From: Methanobacteriaceae archaeon | GTDB lineage: Archaea; Methanobacteriota; Methanobacteria; Methanobacteriales; Methanobacteriaceae | Assembly (NCBI GenBank): GCA_030693105.1 | Contig: JAUYBK010000208.1 | Span: forward strand, 1 to 8,339 | Direction of reading: 5' to 3' | DNA: 8,339 bases | In this document: positions 1-5,409 of the stretch, one piece after another | How positions within the stretch are numbered: the first letter of the stretch is position 1 | Layout: each line of letters opens with the position of its first letter | Notes under the pieces: model-generated | Database searches by the model: none | What the model was told of the DNA's origin: nothing | Seen by the model: the letters and a program-made list of their open reading frames with translations, nothing else | Position numbers and translations under genes: made by a program

Positions 1-387
1 AAAGATCATGGCTGACCCTATACCTTGCAGTACTCTGGAACCTATGAGTGTTAGTGCGTTGGGTGATAAAGCACACAATAAAGAAGCTATGGTGAATATT
101 ACCATTCCGTAGGTGAATATCTTTTTCATACCGTGGATGTCGGCTATTCTACCAAAAGGGACGGCAAAAATAGCGGCAGCAAGTAAAAATCCGTTGGTAA
201 CCCAGTTTAGAAGTACAGCATCAATACCAAAGTCCCTACCTATAACTGGTAGTGCAATGTTAACGGAGGATCCCATGAAAGGGGTGAAAAAGGAAGCTAT
301 GGTGGCCACCAGAAGTACTACCATTTTAATTCTATCTTTCCCAGCTTTTTTAGCATCAATTTCTGGAGAAGAATCAACTTCTGGCAT
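1..387 (-). CDS. MFS transporter, EmrB/QacA (DHA2) type, N-terminal part only
   Basis: Partial gene that runs off the left edge; 129 residues are visible from an ATG at 387. It is a major facilitator superfamily membrane transporter, probably a proton-coupled exporter of drugs or small molecules. After about 20 hydrophilic residues, a first membrane helix (about 22-48) contains SSVNIALPVIG, matching the helix-1 signature of 14-helix DHA2 exporters. A second helix (about 60-78) leads into the MFS motif A loop GRIADIHGMKK (79-89). A third helix (about 91-108) follows, then SRVLQGIGSA (117-126), matching MFS motif B with its conserved Arg118. The start is supported by a GGTGATC ribosome binding site three bases upstream. 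A hairpin and T-tracts separate it from the upstream phosphatase gene, so it probably has its own promoter. Family is clear; the substrate cannot be read from this fragment. Confidence 0.9.
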   Translation of the reverse strand, partial: MPEVDSSPEIDAKKAGKDRIKMVVLLVATIASFFTPFMGSSVNIALPVIGRDFGIDAVLLNWVTNGFLLAAAIFAVPFGRIADIHGMKKIFTYGMVIFTIASLLCALSPNALTLIGSRVLQGIGSAMIF

Positions 388-412
388 TAAGATCACCTAA
401 AATGATTATAAG

Positions 413-425
413 AAATATTATAAAA
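413..425 (-). promoter_or_regulatory. Candidate TATA box for the MFS transporter gene
   Basis: On the minus strand this reads TTTTATAATATTT, a reasonable archaeal box A. Its centre is about 32 bases from the transporter ATG, so the predicted transcript would start only a few bases upstream of, or within, the GGTGATC ribosome binding site at 391-397. It lies just after a hairpin/T-tract terminator, which fits independent transcription. Assigned by eye only. Confidence 0.4.
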
Positions 426-427
426 GG

Positions 428-467
428 AAAAAATCTAAAAAATTGTAGAGAGGGCTTTTACAGCCCT
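428..467 (-). terminator. Hairpin plus T-tracts after the phosphatase/coiled-coil gene
   Basis: In minus-strand transcription, AGGGCT (467-462) pairs perfectly with AGCCCT (456-451) around a five-base loop. Two runs of six T (442-437 and 433-428) follow downstream. The stem overlaps the TAG stop codon (466-468) of the upstream gene. Archaeal termination depends mainly on U-tracts, so the two T6 runs may matter more than the stem. The position between two same-strand genes fits transcription termination. Confidence 0.6.
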
Positions 468-1980
468 ATACGACGTCGTGTTTTTGTAGGAGCATTAACT
501 CTTCTGTGGAAAGCTTTTTACCTTCTAAGAACTTCTGGTAAATGTCCTGAGCTTTTTCTTTTTCTTCTTTGTTCTGCTTCCTTACAATTTCACTTTCCCT
601 GTTTCGCTCTTTAGCTTTAACACGGTCAAGTCCTTTGTTGAGCCTTCTAATATCTCCAAGAGCAGATTTAACTTTTTCGTGCTCTTCGTTAGCAGTATCT
701 CTGGTGGTGATAAATTTTTGATGAGCTTCGTCAGCTTGGGATCTTATTTCATCGATCTTTCGGAAGTACTCCAGCATCTTTTCGTGGGTTTCCTGGGCAC
801 TGTCGGACAGTTCTACCACTTTGGCATGGTAACTCTCAGATTTCTCTTTGAGTTCAATTGCTTCCTCACGAGTCTCTTCATCTTCCTGGAGGGTTTGTAA
901 TTTCTTTCGAAGGTCCGTGACCTTGTTTACCAGTTCATTTTCCTTTCTAATATCCAGTACTCGAGTTTCTATAGTTTTTTCCAGACGTTTAACTTCGTCC
1001 TGGATTTTTACTATGTCTCTCCTTCCAGAGGCCCACTCCATCTTCTTGTATTCCTGGTGAACTTCGTCCCGCAGCTTCTTATACTTCTGGACATCCTTGT
1101 TTATGGTGTCCCGTTCGTCACGATATTTAAGGGCTTTATTCAGGTTTTCTCTTATTTGGGCGTTTAATTTATCCCTTTCCTCCCGATAAACCTTGGCTTC
1201 TTCATTTAAATTGTCCCTGACCAAGGTTATTTCCCTTAATTTCTTTTCGAAATCTCTTTTTTCATCCAGAAGCTCATTGAAACTCTTTTTGGAGTCTAAA
1301 TTTATTTCTTCTAAATTTTCTTCTAAATTTTCTTCCATGGATTTTTCCACAGGTTTTTCATCAAGTACGTTCAACAATTCTCTCAAATCCTTTTTTTCTA
1401 CTATAATATCGGCATTCTGCTTTAGAACAGGTTTAGCATTAAAAGCTACCCCTAAACTTGCTTTTTTAAGCATTGAAATGTCATTGGCACCGTCGCCGAC
1501 TGCAACGCATTCTTCGGGAGATATTTTTTCCATATCAATTATTTGGGCAAGTATTTCCGCTTTTGAACCTTTAACCAGAGGGCCACTAACTTCTCCGGTT
1601 AATAAACCTTCTTCTTCCTCTAAACAGTTGGAGAAGGCGTAATCTAAGTCAAGGGTGTCTTTTATCCACTGGGCGATGATCTCAAAACTGCCGCTTATGG
1701 TGGCAATTTTATAACCGCGATTTTTAAGCTCAGCAATGGTTTCTTCAGCCCCTTCCATTAGGGGTATTTCCTGCACTACCTTGTTAATATCTTCCACTGA
1801 AGTTCCCTTCAATAGGGCCACCCTTTTCTTTAGGGCGGTTTCAAAATCTAATTCGCCTTCCATGGCCTTACGAGTTATTTCTGAAATTTCAGTTTCAACT
1901 CCAGCCAACTTGGCTATCTCATCTATGGCCTCGCCATCTATAAGCACGTTATCGAGATCGAATGCTATGAGCTTAATCAA
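466..1980 (-). CDS. serB: Phosphoserine-phosphatase-type HAD hydrolase fused to a long coiled-coil domain
   Basis: The 504-residue protein has two parts. Residues 1-205 form a complete HAD phosphatase of the SerB type, which would release phosphate from O-phosphoserine in the last step of serine synthesis. Visible motifs are nucleophile motif I FDLDN (Asp8, Asp10), motif II SGS (Ser96-Ser98), a motif III lysine near Lys140 in KGSKAE, and motif IV GDGAND (162-167). Stand-alone SerB proteins are about 210 residues. An acidic linker (about 207-230) contains a tandem ENLE repeat. Residues from about 230 to the end are highly charged and helical, a long coiled coil resembling the archaeal COG1340-type family. 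The start is a TTG at 1980-1978, two bases after a GGTGATC ribosome binding site; no in-frame ATG lies close upstream, and the HAD fold begins at residue 2. It lies 31 bases downstream of tbp and may be co-transcribed with it. The phosphatase family is secure; the true substrate and the tail's role are not known. Confidence 0.87.
   Translation of the reverse strand: MIKLIAFDLDNVLIDGEAIDEIAKLAGVETEISEITRKAMEGELDFETALKKRVALLKGTSVEDINKVVQEIPLMEGAEETIAELKNRGYKIATISGSFEIIAQWIKDTLDLDYAFSNCLEEEEGLLTGEVSGPLVKGSKAEILAQIIDMEKISPEECVAVGDGANDISMLKKASLGVAFNAKPVLKQNADIIVEKKDLRELLNVLDEKPVEKSMEENLEENLEEINLDSKKSFNELLDEKRDFEKKLREITLVRDNLNEEAKVYREERDKLNAQIRENLNKALKYRDERDTINKDVQKYKKLRDEVHQEYKKMEWASGRRDIVKIQDEVKRLEKTIETRVLDIRKENELVNKVTDLRKKLQTLQEDEETREEAIELKEKSESYHAKVVELSDSAQETHEKMLEYFRKIDEIRSQADEAHQKFITTRDTANEEHEKVKSALGDIRRLNKGLDRVKAKERNRESEIVRKQNKEEKEKAQDIYQKFLEGKKLSTEELMLLQKHDVV
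1309..1332 (-). repeat. Two exact tandem copies of a 12-base unit in the serB linker
   Basis: The plus strand shows TTCTAAATTTTC at 1309-1320 and again at 1321-1332. On the coding strand this gives the tandem acidic residues ENLE-ENLE between the phosphatase domain and the coiled coil. Partial matches flank both sides. The unit is a multiple of three, so copy-number change would keep the frame. Confidence 0.85.
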
Positions 1981-2011
1981 AAGATCACCAATAATTAAAC
2001 TAAAAAATGTA

Positions 2012-2557
2012 TCAAAGTAAACTTAGCTCGGTTAATCGTTCTTTAGTTTTTTCAACACCTAACTGGGCATCTTCAAAGCTTTTAGCGCCAGTACAAACCA
2101 CTTTGCCCGATCCAAATAATAGAAGAACAACTTTAGGTTCACCAAGTCGGTAAACAAGGCCTGGGAATTGTTCTGGTTCGTATTCAGTGTTTTCCAGGTC
2201 CAGGGCTACTGCCTCTAGATTGAGGGTCTTCATCAGATTGGCTGATGCCACGATGTTCTGGATTTTTATTTCAAATTCAGTAGGAATATCGGGGTCCAAA
2301 GTCCGCATTTTATCAACGGCTATGTGTATTGCCCTTTTGGAGTCTTCTATGGATTTAGCACCGGTACAAACCAGTTTACCTGATCCGAAAATAAGTGCAG
2401 CTGTTTTGGGTTCTTTTAATTTATAAACAAGGCCGGGGAATTGTTCTAAATTATATTCCACACCTTCTAAAGCCGGCGCTACTTGGGGAAGGTCTATGGA
2501 TTTTCCTAAAGTGGCCGAAGCCACAATATTTTCCACTTTGATCTCAACATCTGACAT
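2012..2557 (-). CDS. tbp: TATA-box binding protein (TBP)
   Basis: This 181-residue general transcription factor binds the promoter TATA box, bends it, and recruits TFB and RNA polymerase. It is two imperfect direct repeats, as expected for the TBP saddle. NIVAS (10-14), QFPGLVYKL (39-47) and FGSGKLVCTGAKS (57-69) recur as NIVAS (101-105), QFPGLVYRL (130-138) and FGSGKVVCTGAKS (148-160). The four phenylalanines expected to intercalate into DNA are Phe40, Phe57, Phe131 and Phe148. Length is typical of archaeal TBP. The C-terminus ends in TERLTELSLL and lacks the strongly acidic tail of some archaeal TBPs. The ATG is well supported by GGAGGAT (2571-2565) seven bases upstream. It is the first gene of a minus-strand run, with a good TATA box upstream, and precedes the serB-like gene by 31 bases. 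Confidence 0.98.
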   Translation of the reverse strand: MSDVEIKVENIVASATLGKSIDLPQVAPALEGVEYNLEQFPGLVYKLKEPKTAALIFGSGKLVCTGAKSIEDSKRAIHIAVDKMRTLDPDIPTEFEIKIQNIVASANLMKTLNLEAVALDLENTEYEPEQFPGLVYRLGEPKVVLLLFGSGKVVCTGAKSFEDAQLGVEKTKERLTELSLL

Positions 2558-2570
2558 CTAATTAATCCTC

Positions 2571-2592
2571 CAGTGGTTAAACATTTACACTG
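2571..2592 (-). promoter_or_regulatory. Possible hairpin in the tbp leader, next to the ribosome binding site
   Basis: On the minus strand CAGTG (2592-2588) is complementary to CACTG (2575-2571). An inner TAA/TTA match could extend the stem with a small bulge. The stem ends directly at the GGAGG ribosome binding site. It would lie at the start of the leader predicted from the TATA box at 2613-2627. The stem is short, so it may be chance. Confidence 0.25.
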
Positions 2593-2612
2593 TTATACTT
2601 TATAATGGTTTT

Positions 2613-2627
2613 TTATATATATTTAAA
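2613..2627 (-). promoter_or_regulatory. TATA box of the tbp gene
   Basis: The minus strand reads TTTAAATATATATAA, a strong archaeal box A in an AT-rich region. Its centre predicts a transcript start near 2595 and a leader of roughly 38 bases carrying the GGAGGAT site. Position and quality agree with a tbp promoter; no transcript data are available. Confidence 0.6.
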
Positions 2628-2863
2628 AGAGCAATTTTGCTATAAAAATAGTGAGGTAAAAATCACAAACCAATCTCTATAAAAAGCTCATTATCTAGTA
2701 GTTAGCAGTCTACTACATATAAAAATTGTCATTGATACAATTATTTTATGCAGTGGCAACTGTAAAAAACTTTGATGATTTTTTTAATGTAATATTAAAA
2801 ATTAATCAAATATCATGTTATATGGAGATTTTTAAATGATTTATTAGCCAAAAAGGGGCCCCC

Positions 2864-2877
2864 TATAATATAAATAA
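2864..2877 (+). promoter_or_regulatory. Candidate TATA box for the 133-residue gene
   Basis: TATAATATAAATAA lies directly after the GGGGCCCCC block. Its centre predicts a start of transcription near 2895, giving a leader of about 39 bases before the ATG at 2934. That matches the arrangement on the tbp side of this divergent region. Assigned by eye. Confidence 0.45.
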
Positions 2878-2933
2878 TATTTTAACCACAACTTAGTATC
2901 AAGGATTAATAATTAGTTTAGGAATGTATTTTC

Positions 2934-3335
2934 ATGTTTAGTTCCAAAAAATACCGGCAGCAAATAGACAATTTAGGTTTAGATGGTATGGAGATAGAGG
3001 TAACGTCTATTAAAAGGGCTATGGCCATCCTAGATGATCTGGATGATTATGAAAAAGTGCTCATAAAAATCAGGTACAACATTCGCAGTGATGTGAGAAG
3101 CATAAGATTAGAATACATGGAAAAACTGCAGGAAATGGAAGAATCACATCAAGGACTTTTTGGCCGCAAAAAATCTACAGACCAAATCATAAAAGAAAAA
3201 AAAGCCATTATAAAAGATAGAAACATAAAAATCGCCGCCTATGATATAGTTGAAAACATGGTGGATGACTATTTATCCCAAATTGCGGATGCCCGAAGAT
3301 ATATCAGGGGTTCAATCAAAAAAAGAGTGGGATAG
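2934..3335 (+). CDS. Uncharacterised charged helical protein, 133 residues
   Basis: I do not recognise this protein. The 133 residues are strongly charged, rich in Lys, Glu, Asp, Arg and Ile, with no signal peptide, membrane segment or Cys/His metal motif. The pattern suggests mostly alpha helix: a helix near 20-75 (DDLDDYEKVLIKIRYNIRSD and onward), a break near QGLFGRKKS (73-81), then helices to the basic end RRYIRGSIKKRVG. It could form a coiled coil. Base composition matches its neighbours, so there is no sign of recent transfer. The ATG has a weak AGGA ribosome binding site ten bases upstream (2920-2923). A probable TATA box sits further upstream, so it appears to be transcribed divergently from tbp. 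Its stop is 72 bases before the CYTH gene's ATG. Coding is likely from length, composition and promoter placement; function is unknown. Confidence 0.8.
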   Translation: MFSSKKYRQQIDNLGLDGMEIEVTSIKRAMAILDDLDDYEKVLIKIRYNIRSDVRSIRLEYMEKLQEMEESHQGLFGRKKSTDQIIKEKKAIIKDRNIKIAAYDIVENMVDDYLSQIADARRYIRGSIKKRVG

Positions 3336-3407
3336 TCGTACTGGAATTATTTTATACCCTATTAATTCTTGAGAGTTCATATTACTAAAAAAACAGGGGT
3401 AATTATA

Positions 3408-3947
3408 ATGATAGAAGTAGAGGTTAAAGCCCATGCTGAGGATTTAAATGAGGTGGCTCAACATTTAAAAGTCATAGGGGCAGAATTTATTAAAAAAGAA
3501 CATCAGGAGGATCTTTATTTTAATGCACCTCACCGAGATTTTGCCCAGACCGATGAAGCCTTACGAGTTAGGAATGTTACCGATGAAAATAATAAAACAA
3601 CATTCATAACTTATAAAGGGGCTAAAATGGACCAACTCAGTAAAACCCGGGTTGAAATTGAGGTCGGTGTGGAAGATCCCCTTAAATCTGGGGCTATATT
3701 AGAAAACTTGGGATTCAGACCGGTTGCTAAAGTTAAAAAAAAGAGGACCATCTACTCCTTCCAAGATCTTTTTATTACATTGGACCGGGTGGAGGGGGCA
3801 GGAGATTTTGTTGAAATAGAAAAGGATATGCAAGAAGGACAGGACTACCAGGAAGCCCTAAATCAAATTTTTGCAGTATATGCCAAGTTAGGGATTGAAG
3901 ATGGTTTTGAGAGGAGGTCCTACTTGGAAATTTTAGGGGTACATTAG
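3408..3947 (+). CDS. cyaB: CYTH-superfamily protein (class IV adenylate cyclase CyaB-like)
   Basis: This 179-residue protein belongs to the CYTH triphosphate-tunnel family, whose members act on triphosphate substrates (ATP to cAMP, thiamine triphosphate or inorganic triphosphate). The EVEVK signature (Glu3, Glu5, Lys7) is at the N-terminus. It is followed by DLYFNAPHRDFAQTDEALRVR-type residues at 35-55 with Arg53 and Arg55, TYKG (68-71), TRVEIEV (80-86), the basic KVKKKRTIY (108-116), LDRVEGAGDFVEIE (125-138) and ERRSYLE (168-174). These supply the charged residues that line the tunnel. The ATG at 3408 was chosen because EVEVK must lie at the extreme N-terminus; a longer reading from TTG at 3369 would add 13 unlikely residues. 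GGGG at 3396-3399 may act as the ribosome binding site. Overall it is closest to CyaB in pattern. In archaea the true activity is unsettled, so cyclase activity should not be assumed. Confidence 0.9.
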   Translation: MIEVEVKAHAEDLNEVAQHLKVIGAEFIKKEHQEDLYFNAPHRDFAQTDEALRVRNVTDENNKTTFITYKGAKMDQLSKTRVEIEVGVEDPLKSGAILENLGFRPVAKVKKKRTIYSFQDLFITLDRVEGAGDFVEIEKDMQEGQDYQEALNQIFAVYAKLGIEDGFERRSYLEILGVH

Positions 3948-3995
3948 CTGGTCAATACTTCCCGAACGGGTGGACGGAAAGAATTTGCCGGCCAG
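3948..3995 (+). ncRNA. GC-rich foldable element directly after the CYTH gene (candidate structured RNA)
   Basis: The stretch 3948 to about 4010 is near 58% GC (36 of 62 bases counted) in an otherwise very AT-rich gap. It can fold as a small three-way junction. The closing stem is CTGGTC (3948-3953) with GGCCAG (3990-3995), including one G-U pair. Inside are a hairpin CCC/GGG (3961-3963/3968-3970, loop GAAC) and a hairpin GG-AAA/TTT-G-CC (3976-3989) with one bulged G. It starts immediately after the CYTH stop codon. It matches no RNA family I recognise, has no C/D or H/ACA boxes, and lacks a direct T-tract to make it a simple terminator. It could be a 3' UTR element, a processed small RNA, or chance. 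Confidence 0.35.
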
Positions 3996-4040
3996 GAACG
4001 TAGGTGGTCCATTTTATAAGATAACTATGCAATAAGTACA

Positions 4041-4048
4041 TTTATATC
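4041..4048 (+). promoter_or_regulatory. Candidate TATA box for an aksA transcript with a long leader
   Basis: TTTATATC is close to the archaeal box A consensus. It predicts a start near 4070, giving a leader of about 130 bases before aksA. Competing candidates are TTTTATAAG at 4012-4020 and TTTAAAAT at 4173-4180. The last would give an almost leaderless transcript starting near 4200. The sequence alone does not decide between them. Confidence 0.3.
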
Positions 4049-4061
4049 AAAATGATCATCA

Positions 4062-4113
4062 TAGGTATACGGATTTCTACCTACTATATTAGCACATATA
4101 CGGTTTGAAATCC
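4062..4113 (+). promoter_or_regulatory. Overlapping inverted repeats upstream of aksA
   Basis: TAGGTA (4062-4067) pairs perfectly with TACCTA (4078-4083) around a ten-base loop. The loop contains GGATTTC (4071-4077), which is a perfect seven-base complement of GAAATCC (4107-4113). TATACGG also occurs twice (4066-4072 and 4097-4103), 31 bases apart. As RNA this could form a pseudoknot or two exclusive hairpins; as DNA the repeats could be regulator sites. It lies about 90 bases upstream of aksA. The rest of the gap to 4200 is AT-rich without another clear element. Confidence 0.35.
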
Positions 4114-4200
4114 TATTTTGAGTTTGTATGATTAAATCATATCATTTTAAATTTAAAAATTTTTTTAAAACCTTTAAAATGATAACTCTAAAAAATTGAT

Positions 4201-5391
4201 ATGGTGGGAAGATTTTTGCAATACATGGTAAGCCCCTTTAACCAGCAGGTAGATTTGAAGTTTCCAGAAAAGATCACAGTTTATGATACCACTCTTAGGG
4301 ATGGGGAACAAACACCCGGCGTATGTTTGAGGACTCCTGAAAAACTGAAAATTGCCAAAAAACTGGACGAACTAGGAGTCCATCAAATAGAAGCCGGGTT
4401 TCCTATTGTATCTCACGAAGAAAAACGTTCTGTCCGTGCCATAGTGGATGAGAATTTAGATGCCGACATACTGGTACTATCCAGAACCAAGAAGGAAGAT
4501 ATTGACATTGCCTTAGATTGTGATGTCGATGGAATCATCACTTTCATGGGCACCTCCGACATCCATCTTAAACACAAGCTCAAGCTCAGCAGGGAAGAAA
4601 TACTAAACATCTGTATGACCTCCATTGAACACGCCAAAGATCATGGTCTGTTCGTTGCTTTTTCTGCTGAAGATGCTACCCGTACCGATATAAATTTTCT
4701 AAAGGAGATCTACCTAAAAGCAGAAAGTTACGGAGTGGACCGGGTACACATTGCCGATACAGTAGGGGCCATAAGTCCTCAGGCCATGTCTTACTTAGTG
4801 AAGGAACTTAAAAAGGATATTAAGACGGAAATATCACTCCACTGTCACAACGATTTTGGTATGGCTATTTCAAACTCAATATCAGGCCTTTTAGCTGGTG
4901 CCAGTGCTGTTTCCACCACTGTAAACGGTATAGGTGAACGTGCTGGTAATACTTCCCTGGAAGAACTGATAATGACTTTATTAATTATTTACGGCGTTGA
5001 TCTGAACTTTAATATCGGCATTATATACGAACTCTCCCAACTGGTGGAGGAACTCACCAACATGCGGGTGCCTGACAACAAGCCTATTGTGGGTAAAAAT
5101 GTCTTCCGCCATGAATCGGGAATACACGTAGATGCGGTTATTGAGGAACCTCTAACCTACGAGCCTTTCCTACCTGAGATGATAGGCCACCAGAGACGTA
5201 TTGTACTGGGAAAACATTCTGGGTGTCGGGCGGTGAAGGCTAAACTTGATGAGTGCCATATTGAGGTAACCCGAGACGAACTGTGCAAAATTGTGGAAAA
5301 GGTCAAAGAAAAAAGAGAAGAGGGCAAATATATTAACGATGCCCTGTTTAACAAAATTGTTCGCTCGGTTAGGGGTCCTTTTGACTTTTAA
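4201..5391 (+). CDS. aksA: Homocitrate synthase family protein AksA (2-oxoacid chain elongation)
   Basis: The enzyme condenses acetyl-CoA with 2-oxoglutarate and its longer homologues, the first step of each elongation round toward 2-oxosuberate, precursor of the 7-mercaptoheptanoyl arm of coenzyme B. The 396 residues form a DRE-TIM barrel: DTTLRDGEQ (29-37), QIEAGFPIVS near 62-71, the metal-binding HCHND (His214, His216), and NGIGERAGN (242-250). GIHVDAV and LGKHSGCRAV mark the following linker region. It lacks the long LeuA-type regulatory domain of feedback-controlled isopropylmalate synthases. Close similarity in pattern to methanogen AksA and the adjacent hacA favour AksA over LeuA or CimA. 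The start is uncertain. ATG 4201 has no ribosome binding site, but TTG 4216 lies six bases after GGTGGGA and would give MQYMVSPF, closer to the usual N-terminus; ATG 4225 is also possible. It lies 18 bases before hacA. Confidence 0.93.
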   Translation: MVGRFLQYMVSPFNQQVDLKFPEKITVYDTTLRDGEQTPGVCLRTPEKLKIAKKLDELGVHQIEAGFPIVSHEEKRSVRAIVDENLDADILVLSRTKKEDIDIALDCDVDGIITFMGTSDIHLKHKLKLSREEILNICMTSIEHAKDHGLFVAFSAEDATRTDINFLKEIYLKAESYGVDRVHIADTVGAISPQAMSYLVKELKKDIKTEISLHCHNDFGMAISNSISGLLAGASAVSTTVNGIGERAGNTSLEELIMTLLIIYGVDLNFNIGIIYELSQLVEELTNMRVPDNKPIVGKNVFRHESGIHVDAVIEEPLTYEPFLPEMIGHQRRIVLGKHSGCRAVKAKLDECHIEVTRDELCKIVEKVKEKREEGKYINDALFNKIVRSVRGPFDF

Positions 5392-5409
5392 ATCATAAGA
5401 GTTTTTTTT

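Larger units (their letters stand above)
2558..2933. other. Divergent intergenic region between tbp and the 133-residue gene
   Basis: This 376-base AT-rich gap separates divergently transcribed genes. Besides the TATA boxes listed separately it holds several short inverted repeats. TAGTAG/CTACTA (2696-2701/2710-2715) has an eight-base spacer. AATTGT/ACAATT (2724-2729/2737-2742) has a seven-base spacer and could be a dyad operator. GGGGCCCC (2855-2862) is an isolated GC palindrome just before the rightward TATA box. No tRNA, snoRNA box set or convincing small gene was seen. Which repeats, if any, bind a regulator is unknown. Confidence 0.6.

Noticed and set aside
113..400. Plus-strand frame of 95 codons at the left edge
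   Set aside because: Antisense to the MFS transporter, whose motifs A and B are unmistakable on the minus strand.
402..614. Plus-strand frame of 70 codons across the end of the serB-like gene
   Set aside because: Antisense to the serB 3' end and terminator, with no coding character; the hairpin and T-tracts explain the region better.
1193..1642. Open plus-strand frame of 149 codons opposite the serB-like gene
   Set aside because: It is antisense to a clear gene and is Ser/Phe-rich, the usual reverse-complement shadow of a Glu/Lys-rich coiled coil; no ribosome binding site or family match.
2924..2941. Five-codon reading frame (MYFHV) overlapping the start of the 133-residue gene
   Set aside because: Too short and without any supporting signal; probably chance.
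3369..3407. Longer CYTH protein starting at TTG 3369
   Set aside because: It would place 13 extra residues before EVEVK, which is normally at the very N-terminus, and ATG 3408 is available.
3948..4010. tRNA, C/D-box RNA or simple terminator in the GC-rich island
   Set aside because: No T-loop or anticodon arm, no RTGATGA/CTGA boxes, and no T-run directly after the stem; kept only as an unassigned structured-RNA candidate.
4201..5391. aksA read as 2-isopropylmalate synthase or citramalate synthase
   Set aside because: It lacks the extended C-terminal regulatory domain, resembles methanogen AksA in the barrel motifs, and is next to a homoaconitase-type gene. Not absolutely excluded without alignment.
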